Source: Siphonodentalium dalli (Eukaryota; Mollusca; Scaphopoda; Gadilida; Siphonodentaliidae). From it: a stretch of DNA of 64,000 nt. A model generated the notes under the pieces. The model had not been told where the DNA came from, made no database searches, and saw nothing but the letters and a program-made list of their open reading frames with translations. The DNA lies in assembly GCA_032622095.1 (NCBI GenBank), contig CP136067.1, forward strand, positions 126,329,030 to 126,393,029, read 5' to 3'. A program made the translations under genes and the position numbers. Of this stretch, positions 12,761-24,765 are shown one piece after another (the stretch's first letter is position 1; every line of letters starts with the position of its first letter).

Positions 12761-13469
12761 TCAATCGCGCTTGAGGCGGGTCCAATGGCTTTGAAGTACC
12801 CTGTCTAGTCCAGCCAAATTAATACCACGTCTTCCCTCTACTGGAAATAATTAATAATCTGTAACCAGTGTCTTTGTGGAGCCCGTCTGCATGATGAGAG
12901 GCTGGTCCTCATCTCGATATGATTGTGTGTATTCATGTTGTCATGAGCCCCAATTTTTATATTGTCTGATACTCATTATTCAACAGTATGAATATGACCA
13001 TAAACTTAAAAGTTATCTCCGCCTTACTATGAATAATCATCCATGCTATATTTAGTTATCGTCCCTTGGAAATAAAACATTGTGACCAACATGACATGAA
13101 TACACGAAAGTATATCCTAAATGCATATATATGTATATATTATATGTATACAAGAAACTCACGCTGTAAGTAGTAAACGTCTGAATCTGTCATGAGAAAC
13201 TTCTGTGCTAGACCTAAACTAGATTTGCTGAACCCAATTCAGTTTTAACGATACAAACAGAAACCAACTATACTCGCTCAATGCGATTTAAAATGAATCG
13301 TCTGTCAACATTCAAAATACTTATCGTGTCTGAAATTTATATATAATTTTGGCGGAAATTATTTTTGAATTACTTTACATCCGGTCTTAGAAACTTGTAT
13401 GTACAATAATTTTTTAACCAAAATTATTGTTAGGAAGTTTACGGAACGAACGTCGTTCTAGAAGTGATT

Positions 13470-13600
13470 CACATCTCCGAACACGTGACCTCCCTTCGCT
13501 TTCGCAAAGCCCCATTGGCTGTGGCCACGTCACGTGTTCATAAGCAACCATAATTACACCCAATCGCGGAAACCCGCCGTTTCCCGCGCTGTCTGACTAT
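13470..13600. promoter_or_regulatory. Candidate promoter: E-boxes, CCAAT, E2F-like site
   Basis: In an otherwise AT-rich area this stretch holds two CACGTG E-boxes (about 13482 and 13531), an inverted CCAAT box (CCCATTGGCT, about 13511) and TTTCCCGCGC (about 13580), which fits the E2F consensus. It is CpG-rich. Such a combination is typical of animal housekeeping or bidirectional promoters. No adjacent coding exon was found, so its target is unknown and the call is tentative. Confidence 0.4.
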
Positions 13601-13939
13601 GTTAACCCGTATCGCCAAGACAAATGTTTTTCTCTATTACTACGAAACGCGAAAAACTGTTAATCTGTGGTGCGAAATTGATACCCCTCATCTTGGGATA
13701 AGAAATTAATCAATTTGTTAGTGATGTATTTTGACTCTCTGTGTATCTTTGTGTGAGATATTTCTGCCTGTTGATTCAAGAATTAATTGATCAATATTAA
13801 TTGGCGCATTTGTTTTCAATCTGGCACCCGTCAAAGTTTTTAGATTTCGAAGTTTGGCGAAGTTTAAATAATGTCAAAACATTTATTTTGGTATTATATC
13901 ACGTCTTCGGGTTATCGAAGTTATGTTATTTGTGTATGT

Positions 13940-14300
13940 ATTATGCATCGTTCACTTGTCCACTGTAAATGTTCATTACGTGTTGGCGTTTTAGAACAAA
14001 GCATTCACACAGCGTAATTTAGATCATTAGGCATTGTTATGACTGTTTACATGTATATAATTAATACGTAGGATTCCAATTGGGTGCAATTTCACGTGCA
14101 CAATTTTTCTGCATATTACATGCAATATATATGTCATATTCGTGATGGAATACATCGGATTCCAGTTTAAATTTGCATATGCTATGCAAGCTCCGATGGC
14201 TTGACAAGTGTATAGCAGTGCCATTCAGGAGAAGTTGCATATTTCACGCAATCTGTATGTTCATTACATGTTAGCGAAATAGAGCATAGCATCCACAGCT
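13940..14300 (+). repeat. Diverged local duplication, offset about 290
   Basis: GTTCATTACGTGTTGGCG at about 13969, followed by AGCATTCACA, recurs as GTTCATTACATGTTAGCG at about 14259, followed by AGCATCCACA. The segment also carries GGAATACATCGGATTCC, shared with 12515-12760. Confidence 0.6.
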
Positions 14301-15584
14301 CTTCCAAATATATGGGTTGAAATCATGGTGCATGCTAGTTGGCTCCGCATTTGTGCATCTCCAGAAAAGATAGAGCATGGTATCAAATTTGTATTTGGGG
14401 CGGGCCACCCCACCCATGCCGTCAATTTGACCGAAAGTGATATTTTTTCAGAATAAGGAAAAAGGAATAAGGAATAAGTTCCAAATGTCATGTTGGGTCT
14501 TGACTTTGAGAGCTGACGGTCATCGTATGATATGCTAAGTCAACAATAATGTTATCGGCAGACCACTGAACACATTACAGCTTCCAGAGACCACTAGTAG
14601 CGCTGCTTCAGAAATTCATCTCATGATGCAGTTTACTCAAAACTATATGTCTGTATTTGATGTTCCCTTCACTCGATATGCGACTGTCGTTCAGCAAAGG
14701 TTGTCATGCCAAGGACATCTCGCCCGGTGATATCAGTATGAGCATGTTGGCACTTGTGTATAGTCTAAGACTTCACAATTGAGCGTAGTTCAGACGATTT
14801 ATTATATGGAGGGGGTCGTGATTTGCTTGAGTTTTTCGCCTGAATACTATATGTTATCAGTTCCACGCACCCAAACAAATCCACAATATGTCTTTAAAGT
14901 ATGTATCGACCTAGTTAGATAGAGGGAAACATTTAAAATCGAACAGTGAAGAGAAATATTAAACTTGGTACGCATCCGCACGTCGCGTGGTGATACTGCC
15001 ACTCCAGCCTGGCTAACTGCAGATTTCCACCAAAACTTATACATACTCATAAGTGTCCTTATACTGCATTGTATGTGTAGCAGTATATCTGAATGTACAC
15101 TGTGTCGGTACACATGATGTATGCGAATTCTCTTCATCATCACTTTCCCCCGTGCATTGATCCTTACTTCTGAAACCGCTTCGCGAAAGAACAATATCAT
15201 ATTACATCGCATGAACACGATCGGGTTATAGTCGCTTAATAGACCATCCACAAAAAGACAGTTTTGTTCGAATTCAAGTTTCCTGATACAATGATGGGTT
15301 CGTCATTTCTTTGTGTTGGGAATGGACATCATGTTAGGTGATGCATACTATGATGACACAATACTACTTTTCACGACTACGAATGTGTTATATTGCCGGA
15401 GTTTGCCTTTGGTTTGCATTTTGACATTGTGTGTCTGCACACATGTATGTGCGTCAACCTTACTATCTGCATGCGCTAACTTAAATATTGGAAAATATCT
15501 GACAACTGCATTAACACAGTGATGCAATCAATAGTATGAAAAATAGTCATATTTCAAATGATGAAAACAAAACAAGAATACACA
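14301..15584. other. Non-coding stretch with one unexplained open frame
   Basis: A minus-strand frame of 134 codons at 14847-15251 has no recognised domain and no supporting splice or start context. Nothing else is recognised. Confidence 0.35.
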
Positions 15585-16146
15585 CAATACACGGGATAGG
15601 AACTGCTCCATGAGAAAAGATCCTCTTGTGATTTTCGGTCCAGTTCACTCTCGATCGTGTCCAGTTCACTTGCGAGTTTTTTGTACTTGGTCGAAAACAA
15701 ACGTGCTTCACACCATGTATCGCAATACCGAATCGCAATAACCATTAGCTATTAAATTCAAACAAAAGTGAGTCTAGTGTGAAGTTTTAGTCCAAACATA
15801 TGTGCACACTTATTTTACCAAAAATCTGTTGCATAGATTTTCGGGTAATGAACGGATCTTATCAAAGGTGAACTGGGACCCATCACTAGCGAACTGGAAC
15901 ATTTCTTAAAATGGATAAATTCTACTATTCCACATTTACTTAACAATTTCCAACTAGTATATCTTGATAGTTGAGGTAGCTAGAAAGGTATATACAACAA
16001 ATGAACTGCATATATATCTATGTTGCGTAAAACTTGTGCTACTTTCCATGGGAAAATCCCCAGTTACCTTGACCAGATCGGATAAGAACTGGACCGAAGA
16101 TCGGAAGAGGTATCAGCCTCGCGGATCAGTTCCTACCCCGTGCAAT
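15585..16146. mobile_element. Fold-back element with long diverged arms
   Basis: The left arm, 15585-15647, contains GGGATAGGAACTG and TTTTCGGTCCAGTTC. The reverse complement of 16084-16146 contains GGGGTAGGAACTGATCC and TCTTCGGTCCAGTTC. The arms align over about 65 bases with several mismatches. The interior repeats the phrase (GTCCAGTTCACT near 15659; GTGAACTGGGA and GCGAACTGGAAC near 15868-15900), as in multi-armed fold-back elements. No transposase is present. Confidence 0.65.
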
Positions 16147-16322
16147 AAGTAGTTAAAGGAATACGGTCCTGAAAAAACAATATTATTTTTTTTCAATATA
16201 CCGATAATATATATATAAAATGTCCATTGGGCGCATATAATCTAATATTCGGCCGCCAATCGTTATTTTTATAACGATTAAAAAAAAATTCGAAGTTAGC
16301 CGAAGATTTTGTTGTATACGAA

Positions 16323-16396
16323 GTCACGTGATCATCAGCCCGATCACGTGATTGTCACATGTAAACAGAAGCATAGCACGTGATCGATCACGTGGT
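16323..16396. promoter_or_regulatory. Cluster of four CACGTG E-boxes
   Basis: CACGTG occurs at 16325, 16345, 16377 and 16389, three of them within the extended palindrome ATCACGTGAT or a near variant, with a related CACATG between. CACGTG is the core site for bHLH-ZIP factors (USF, MITF/TFE, MYC/MAX) and for CLOCK-type factors. Four in 70 bases is far above chance. A CpG-containing segment follows and TATA-like TCTATATAAACG lies near 16621. No exon was recognised next to it. Confidence 0.55.
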
Positions 16397-17250
16397 AACT
16401 CATTGACAACGCATAGATACGCGACGGCGGTATTTTATGTTTGCATGCAGTCGATCGCGGCCTTTGAAGATTGTCGCGTTATCACACTGCGAATGCAAAA
16501 CTTCGCCGAAAACATCACCTTTCTCGTAATTAAATGTTATTATTACTATTATTATATCTATCGCGATGTGTTGTTACTATAAAGCCATGCCCGTATATTA
16601 TTCAGTTTTGCGCGCATTTATCTATATAAACGCGTGCTCGTGTTTATATATATTATTTCATTACCGGAATAGTCCAAGTTATATTATATATGCATATCAA
16701 GATTGCATATATACCCGAAGACTTGCATAGTTATTAGGCAATTATCATCTCGTAAACATTCCAATTTCCAGATGCCATTAGTCGTGTGTCAATAAAGAGC
16801 ATTTCGTTTTAATTTATCGTGACGCGGTAAAACAACACAAAATTGGTTTATTGCTGTCGGATTTAATCAATTATAATCAAGTCATTCATTACCAATATGA
16901 TATGATAAGTTCATTTTTCCTTGGTTATGAATCATGTATATATTTGGGCAATATGGTGTTTATATATATTTCGGAATATTGCTTCCCCCACCCCAAAACA
17001 ATCTAGCCGACTGTCACTGATGGAAATTCACTGCATCTATGCATGGTTATTGGCCTATAAAATTAGCACACTAGCGATGCTGTCTATTGAATATCCAGGT
17101 CATAAATCGACCTCTATGTGTCAATTACGCATAACAATATAGGATTATAAAATATATATACGTTCGCCGTTGTTCGTTTAAACATCCAATCATATATAAC
17201 ACTTTTTGAAGGAGGGATAATAATCCGGTTTAATATTGAATCACATATTC

Positions 17251-17640
17251 AAGTGCTCTTTATTCGCAATATATCGTAATAGTGAACGCTCTTTATTGTG
17301 TCAAGGTAAAGGGACTCGACTTAGAACAGTTGTTCTAGTGATTGTTTACTGATTACAACAATACAGGTCAATACATGTGCATGAACTTCCGATGTGCATG
17401 CTTTATATATCCTTCCATCATTGTCATAGCAATTTCCGCTCTATTAAACTCTTTTTATTCGTACCATATTAGGAAAACTCTTAACATGGAACGCTCTTTA
17501 TTGAGCCATGGTGAAGGAAATGGGGACTTAGAATAGTTGTCATCGTGAATTATTCATCAACATACTCCCCACTTTAACTGCAATTGTATGTATTCGTAAC
17601 CATGACTGACTCGTCAAATTAAACGCTCTTTATTTGGTAT
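17251..17640. repeat. Degenerate tandem array with GCTCTTTATT word
   Basis: GCTCTTTATT occurs at 17255, 17288, 17493 and 17625, usually as AACGCTCTTTATT and preceded at some distance by TATTCGTA-like sequence. The units after 17288 and 17493 also share GACTTAGAA-AGTTGT. The same word occurs on the plus strand as AATAAAGAGC at 11131 and 16791. It includes a poly(A)-signal hexamer on the minus strand, but the tandem context points to a repeat. Confidence 0.6.
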
Positions 17641-18142
17641 ATGTAATCGGTGTCTGATTTTGCGCAACGAGTTTCCCACAGAAATCCTGCCAAATGTCAC
17701 GTAAACGAACATCGTTTGGAAATGAATACAGCATATGCCTAACTGAGAGTCACTAGAATGAATGAATGATTGTAAATACGGGACACTCGGGGCATATATA
17801 CGGAAAATTAAAACAACATCGCGAACACGCACCCGAATAAAGTTCACATGCCGGCTCGTGTTTTTATAAGCTTTATACGAAAGTGTTATCTACCCCGCTC
17901 AATCGTCCCTCTATATTTTTTGTCAAAACAATACCGTAACTTTCCAAACAGCACTTAAGACAAATCACAAGTGAAGATAACTCACCGCGCGATGACAATT
18001 CACCATGTGTACACAATGCTATTGATATGCCCCCGCAGGAATTCCATTACACTCACGCGCTGATGTCGATTCCGGATTTTCCATCGCCATATAGGTAGAC
18101 ATAATTAACTCCGACTCCGATTCCCTGTTTTTAATTAGTTTA

Positions 18143-18164
18143 CCTCGCTTGACGTCATGCGAGG
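18143..18164. promoter_or_regulatory. Palindromic CRE-like site
   Basis: An imperfect 22-base palindrome (CCTCGC...GCGAGG arms) is centred on TGACGTCA at 18150-18157, the consensus cAMP response element bound by CREB/ATF factors. The surrounding 18040-18200 is richer in CpG than its neighbours. A control-region role is inferred only. Confidence 0.4.
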
Positions 18165-18199
18165 TTTTGCGACGGAGATAGCCGACAACCGGTGGTGGT

Positions 18200-19010
18200 A
18201 TTATTTATTTATTTCTCGGCTTATTTATTACGCGATTTTTATGAGACTTGGATCATTGTGATCACAATAGGGGTGGATTTCCGATAGAGTTTTGTTGTTT
18301 CATGAGGATAGTAATCCTTTAATAAAACATGATAATTTATTCGGGCCCATATACATGTATATCGTGGTATTCGAGTAATAAATAGTACTGGCATATTATT
18401 GATTGAGACCATTTTAAAGAGTAGATCAGGATGTTCAGACGTTGGTTTGAAATATGCATTACATTAACAACAATAAGTAAACAATTTGAGATGAGAATCG
18501 CTGGTCCATAATATATGTACCGTTGGAAAAGTTGTTTTTTTCTAATTTGTTGGAATATATAAAGTATCACCATCACTATATCATATTTCCAGGGATCGGT
18601 TGAATGATATCAGATAATAGCCTGGTTTATATGAACTATTTGGATTGGTCAGATGTATGAGAATATGCGAGGTTAACATGCCAAAGTGCGCAATACTTAA
18701 CCCTATCCCTAAAACTAATTTAAAGCTATTAGTTCACCCTATTTTTTTAGAGAACGTAGACGATTTCAAACTTGGACGTTTATTATGTTGAAACAAATGC
18801 ATTATCAGACGCAAACAAGTTGGAATCAATTATGTTCTATGGTTTTCTAGGTAGAACCACATTTTGACTGAACTATTATTTTTGTAACCCCAGTATTGAT
18901 ATATTCATATTGTTTCAAGATCATCGTTGCTAACAACACATAATAATTTTTGGCCAATATATGTCATCGGCCAGAGTGAACCCTGAGTTATTGTAGTTAT
19001 TGTTGTTTTC
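18200..19010. other. Probable intron of the PAN-like gene; nothing else seen
   Basis: This lies downstream, on the minus strand, of the donor at 19017. I searched it for a second exon (PAN remainder, C-type lectin or fibrinogen-like motifs) and recognised none. Confidence 0.4.
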
Positions 19011-19017
19011 TACTTAC

Positions 19018-19279
19018 CGTCTACTCTGTTATAGACATTTCCTCCTTGTGTAGAACTCCAGCAGTTACCATTCTCAAACTTGTAAGACATACAACTGGCA
19101 TCCATCGAGCAGAATGCGGCACATTCGAGATTCGATCTGGCCTGGACCACTGACTGGCTGGCAGCTGTGATATTGTCAATTTTCAAAAACCTAGTCTCCT
19201 TAACACCACTGTTGTCCGCGATAACACAGAGAGCACACAACAGAAGAAGCCCAGATAGGCGGATCGTTGTTTCCGGCAT
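19018..19279 (-). CDS. First coding exon of secreted PAN/apple-like protein
   Basis: The exon starts at ATG 19279-19277 (A at -3). Residues 1-21 form a typical signal peptide (hydrophobic run LSGLLLLCALCVIA). About 65 residues follow with the cysteine pattern of a PAN/apple module: ECAAFC, then ASCMSYKFENGNC. This is the C-x3-C...C...F...C core of PAN domains in many secreted lophotrochozoan lectins. At 19018 the minus strand reads GACG|GTAAGTA, an excellent splice donor in phase 1, the usual phase for extracellular modules. After it the open frame runs only two more codons. A TATA-like CTATTTATG lies at about 19306-19315, or else the promoter is further up. The downstream exons, perhaps C-type lectin or fibrinogen-like, were not found. 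PAN modules mediate protein or sugar binding; the partner is unknown. Confidence 0.75.
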
Positions 19280-19741
19280 ACTGGCTCAAGTCAGAAGGAT
19301 TTATCATAAATAGCGCGCCCCATCAGTTCAGATTCGCAACATATTATCACTGACTGGAACATTTATGGTTCCCTGTTTTAAACCGCGTGGTCAGGCGTGA
19401 TCAGTATCCCCATGGTACGTTACAATAGGCAAAGAACCATACAACAACGTAGCAACGAAATGGAAGTGGTGAACTCTAAAGACGAAGTGATTGAATCGCA
19501 GCATTGGAATTGTATTCGCTTTGTCAGTATGACCTTATATTCTGTCGGCACGGCCGATCGTTACTGCTCTCAACATCCTGCGCTAACACCCTTGTGAACA
19601 TCAACAGTTTATTGTTTTTGTTTTCAATGAAAGATGCTGTACTGTATCTCATTCATTTCTTAGTGACACACTCTTCCCTTGACTGAGATCTCATATTTTA
19701 TCAACATAACGTGCAAATAGGGTCATATTGAACCCCAATAT

Positions 19742-19978
19742 TCACATAGGTTGATATTTGACTGATTTGATTCTGAGATAAGCCAATAGTGATATTATGC
19801 CCGCAATTCTATTGAAAGTCGCGGGCCGCAGTGAAAACACATAATCTAGAGCGTGCATCTGGTAAGTCATGTCGATGATCACCTCCGTGGGCCTGTTATC
19901 GCCAAAGCCGGAAAGTGTCACTAAAGGGGACTCTGCGGTTTTTGATAAACGAACATATCCTCCCTCAGATGAATGTAG
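19742..19978 (-). other. Open reading stretch, possible exon
   Basis: The minus strand is open for 78 codons without an initial ATG, with a middle part reading TLSGFGDNRPTEVIID. The segment is richer in GC than its flanks and lies just upstream of the PAN-like exon on the same strand. No domain is recognised and the splice signals are weak, so it may be a chance opening or an old repeat. Confidence 0.2.
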
Positions 19979-19979
19979 T

Positions 19980-22240
19980 TATCGCCCAGTTGAATGACGG
20001 TATCCACTATTCATAACATAATTTCGTAAAGTGGAATGTTCCCTCAATGTGATAGCTACCATAGCTTGCTCTCACCCATATACATTTAATGGAATTTCCG
20101 GCTCATATCCGATTTTATCATTCACTAGCATGGTTAACCGGCGTTGCCCAGGTTAAATTGAGGTGAAACCCTCTATGTGGACATTTGGTGGAATAGAGAA
20201 TACTCTTGCTCAAACTGTTACACATAATCTCACAAATTGTATATTCAAACGGCATAAGATAACGTCATTCTTATACATGGATTATAAGTAGTGGCTCACC
20301 TTGTCGGAGTGATACAAATGCGCGTACTTCAAACGTTACATTTTTTTTAAATCGTACAGTTGACGTTGTTTGGGTTGACGTTTGTTTTTTTTTAATGTGA
20401 TAAAAACATGAACATCATAAACATTTTAGTTCTCAACAATAACAGACGACAGCCTGGGTTTGATATTGAGATATATAAATAAATTTAGTGCGTTAGACTG
20501 AGATTTTGAGGACACCTCGTTATCATATCTCCACGAAGATACATATGCTTTTAGGGAACGTCCAGGTGCTCCTCTCAGCATGGTGCCACACTGGCTAATT
20601 ATTCTCACTTTAATAGAAATGTTGATATATATCAGTTAATCGTGCGCACGACATAGATCGATATTTTAAGTATTCCATGTTAGGCTATGAGTCTGTTCTC
20701 AACAGAAAAATCCTCTGTATCGGCCTATGTACCCTTGTTGTCAGATGCCAGTATTTTAGGATCTTGAAAAGTCATGTGCTATTGACTGTTTCCTATTTTT
20801 CCCAGAATTAACTATTTGACTGCACACTGTGACCAGTATTTTTGAACAGGCCTTCTACACATTTCCATCTTCCTTGACAAGTTGTATCTTTGTTTTGTGT
20901 GGAACATATATTGAAGTGGACAGACTCAGGTGTGTTATAATACATGAGCCATTACAGCATGCCTTCCTATGACGTTCAAGGTCCCTCATTTTTCAAGAAT
21001 ATGTGTATCTCTTAAATAGAATACTTTCTTCTGTAATCCAGCATACAATATGAATGTCCTGATTCATGTCCCCATATGCATATGACAGTTGAGAAGATAT
21101 AATTGTTCAAGTGACTTAATTCGGTAAACATTTGTCGAGGTTTTAAAATTTGGACCACAAAATATTCTAAGAACAAAAAGTGAGATGACTATTTATAACT
21201 TCGGAGGATATTGACTAAACAATTTTATCAATGTTAGTGCCCCTCCTTTCTCCATTCTTGGCCCAAACGGCATCAAATGTGGTGTCTTTAGCCTACATGA
21301 TTTGGTTCGCATCATTGGAGAAGTCGTGTATGAATTTGGTGGAAGTGGTAAATATATTTGTATCAGCTGCCTATACCCGCCGCACCTTATTAAATTCTAA
21401 ACCGCACCATTATCTTGCTAGTAAACAGTGGCCCCTGTTAGACCAATTTTGTGCAATCTGGATGGTCATCCGTGAATTTCTTTAAAACGCAATCAGACAG
21501 ACATACATTGGCAAATATAGATATAGATGCATGTAATAGAAATGTGTTGATGTTAGTTTGTTCGTTTGAGACATGGTTATTAACCATTGGCGACGGAGAA
21601 TGCGTGTATCAATATAAAGATATATGCTAGCTTAACCTTAAAATGTTCTACCCTACAGTGCAGTTCGCAAAAATAGTATGCGCGATCAAGTGTGGGTACT
21701 CACCATAATTTCGGGTGTCAAGGCCGCAGATCCGTGATGCAATGAGATGTCAACAAAGCTAATTTGGAATGTCAAAGATGCGGATTATATGTTTACCATT
21801 TTGACTGTTTCTGATTGAAAATATCCTCATTATCTTCTGGGCAGATCGGCACATGGGCGATCTTTTATTTTTGGTTTAACTAATATTTTAATAGTATATT
21901 AATATACAGAGACTAAGGGATTGGAGGGCAAGTTCTTGAAACGTAGATTGACCTCCGCTCCCCACAATACAGAATAATTATAACAACAAATATTAACAGT
22001 ATTTTAAACATGATAGGTTTGGCATGTATACAATAATAACTGAATATGAATAACTAGTATTAGGTGTTACTAGATAGTGATAGTGTGTAGGAGGGGGTAA
22101 CTATGGGGTGCAAGTTAACTGTATATGTCGTGTGGTTCATTAAGGGGTGACACTGGGGGTAGATGCGTTAGGGTGGCATATATAGCCGACAGGTGGTTTG
22201 TGCGTGAACGTTATACTTAATGGTTTATATGATGACTGAA
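19980..22240. other. Non-coding stretch
   Basis: No gene, hairpin or tandem repeat was recognised. An 84-codon plus-strand frame at 21231-21485 has no identifiable domain. Confidence 0.4.
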
Positions 22241-22244
22241 TTCA

Positions 22245-22312
22245 ATCAGTACATATATATACATATGTATACATATATATACATATATATATACATACAT
22301 ACACATATAATA
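22245..22312. repeat. AT-rich microsatellite (ACATATATAT-type)
   Basis: An alternating TATATACATA run directly abuts, on the minus strand, the 3' end of LINE coding sequence. It may be the simple-repeat tail of that LINE. Confidence 0.8.
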
Positions 22313-23017
22313 AATTTGGTTTATTGATTAATCGCGATAATCTGCCGGATGATTTAATACATTTTAATGTTTCATCAATGATAACGAAATTATCGTTGTC
22401 ATTAAACGTGATATCAGCAATCAAAAGAGCTTTACGGGAATATATTTGAAATTATTTCATTGTATCAATCGTATCAGTTCTTTGTGTTGAGCACAAAGAA
22501 CAGTTTATCAGGAAGTGTTCAGTATCTTCCTTGGGGAATTCACAGGCACAAGATCGGTCACCGGCAATGAAGTTGCTCAATTTGTCGTGATTTAAATCGC
22601 TACAACCATTTCTCAGCCGGCAATGCAAAATGTTTGTTAAAAAATTATGAGAATATAAGCCGGGATATTTTGTCTAGGGAGAACAGTTGACTTTAAAGAA
22701 TCGTATGATTTATTTTGAATATGCGCTGCCAAAGTATTCCAAACTTTTATAGTACTATGAATGAATGATTGTTTGAATTTATCGAGTAGGCAAAGGTAGT
22801 TTACGAAATCAATAGAGTTTCGCCGAAAATATAGGTTGGTGTCACCAACCTTGGGTAGAGGCAGGTCTTTTAAGAATGAGGGGGCTTTTCCGTTAACAAT
22901 GTTGTGCATTAAAATTAACTTTTTTGCATCGCGTCGACGGTGAAGAGGTTGTGTGTGTTCGGATGAGACTATATGTGCCAGGGAATATTCGTGTATGTCT
23001 GTTTGTGAGTTCTGTTC
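22300..23017 (-). pseudogene. 3' end of a LINE ORF2
   Basis: The minus strand from about 23017 reads EYSLAHIVSSEHTQPLHRRR, continuing in frame into DAKKLILMHNIVNGKAPSF. This is the thumb-like region that follows the reverse transcriptase in LINE ORF2. Further on it gives FRRNSIDFVNYL and FIHSTIKVWNTLAAHI. After a frame change comes LHCRLRNGCSDLNHDKL, then CACEFPKEDTEHFLINC, a C-x-C...E-x2-H...C cluster typical of LINE C-termini, and then LLIADITFND to the end. Upstream of about 23017 an in-frame stop occurs and RT motifs are not seen, so the copy is 5'-truncated as is normal for LINE insertions. Frameshifts show it is inactive. The clade is not assigned. Confidence 0.85.
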
Positions 23018-24525
23018 TATTCTCTAGTGTAAGTTACTCCGATCTAATCGATAGTATAGCCCGGAACTGTACATCGAAGGGAAACATTGAGATAGTGTGC
23101 ATAATGAGTGAGTAGGGAAGTGGCTAGAGGTTCCCCGTTGGGGTGTCCACTTACGAGTTTCTTAATGCAACCCCTTTCTTGAACTTCATGTTCACCCTTG
23201 TTTTAATATTGGTTGGGCAATTTATCGAGTTCACATCGGGTTTTTATGCTGTTGGATACGACAACCGCCTAGGTGGGATTATTTCAACTTGTGGCTATTT
23301 TAATTCTCACATTTGAGGGAAATAATTTGTATTACTAAAATGTCGACAGCTTTTGTTTTCCCTTGGTTCAATCGTCTGTCGCTTATATTCCTCGTTTGTT
23401 TTGGGGTTTTGATGATTTGTCAGATTTGGGAACATGGGTTTTGAAGCCTTTGGTGCTGATTCAATGTTGATGTTAGGAAATAATCGGTGTCTAATTCATA
23501 ATTCTTTTATTTGCAGTTATATAGTAATACAATATATACAGGGAGATAGCAAACATCAACAAATATATGGAAATAGTTTACCATACGAATGTGCAAAGCT
23601 CAATGGCGAAATATTTCAGCAATAAAATCTAAGTATTCCAAAATGCCAACATGGTCTCATACCCTCTTAAAATGCCGAACAGACGCGTTCACCGCCCTAT
23701 AATATCTCATCTGAGGTTGAACCCTGCCGCCGCCACTTAAATACAATATATATGGTCGATTCTATAGTTTAAACTGTATTTATTCCGCGAATAATACAAC
23801 ATAAATTACAACATATCAGAATACAACACCATGGACCAGATTCGACATCATGCGTGTGTCGATACTATATATGTCTGCCCTGGCTGTATGGGGTGAATCA
23901 TATCGAATATGTTTGCAATCGCTTTCTTGCTTTACTAAGTTATTAATGTAGGCCCACTTCAATGTGAGACAATTAACTTGCCGCCATTTGTGATTAAGTG
24001 TATTCAATAATATGGCAGTGTTGTGACAAAAATACGTTATTTGGAAAGACACATGGAATTTGCTATCAATATAATATGTTAACTCATTTTGATGCCTTAG
24101 ATGACAGCAATACTACCATAGTTGTCAGTACAAAATGGCATGCCTAACGTGTATAGTAATTTAAGTAAATTAAGTCACGTTTGGATGTAACATTAGTTTT
24201 AGTGGAACACAGCCTATGGTGAATACAATGTAATATTGTATCTCACGTGACTTTGTTATTGAAATCAAGCTTTCCGATTGGTTGGCTGCTCGACTCTATT
24301 AGTCGTAGTTGTATACTACGCCTTCAAGTCTCTCCCATCGTGCATTATGCATATGTAGTTTTGACTACTAAAAATAGTAACGAACACTACATCAAACTTT
24401 GTTCTGAAACTACTTGTTATTTCGCCGCTGATCCAAATTAAAGCTTCAGTAAGGCGAACATCAATTGTCTGAACTTAGTAAAAGTTGAAAATAGTAGTTT
24501 CCTACTGCTAAATCAAAATTACAAA
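23018..24525. other. Non-coding stretch
   Basis: No gene or repeat is recognised with confidence. Confidence 0.4.
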
Positions 24526-24526
24526 G

Positions 24527-24712
24527 GTAAATTATAATGAGGTTTAGAGAGACTTACATTCAGTAAATTATAATGAGGTTTTAAGAGACTTACATTCAGT
24601 AAATTATAATGATGTTTAGAGAGACTTACATTCAGTAAATTATAATGAGGTTTAGAGAGACTTACATTCAGTAAATTATAATGAGGTTTTAAGAGACTTA
24701 CATTCAGTACAT
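24527..24712 (+). repeat. Five-copy minisatellite, period 36
   Basis: Units of about 36 bases (core AAATTATAATGAGGTTT, then GAGACTTACATTCAG) repeat five times with few differences (one- or two-base changes and a single-base insertion in the second and fifth units). Because 36 is a multiple of three, the minus strand is open for 100 codons with a 12-residue repeat (LLNVSLSKPHYN). I regard this as a by-product. Confidence 0.9.
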
Positions 24713-24765
24713 TATTTATGAGTTTTGTAATTTCTGCATTTGTTCGATACAATATAATAATTAGA

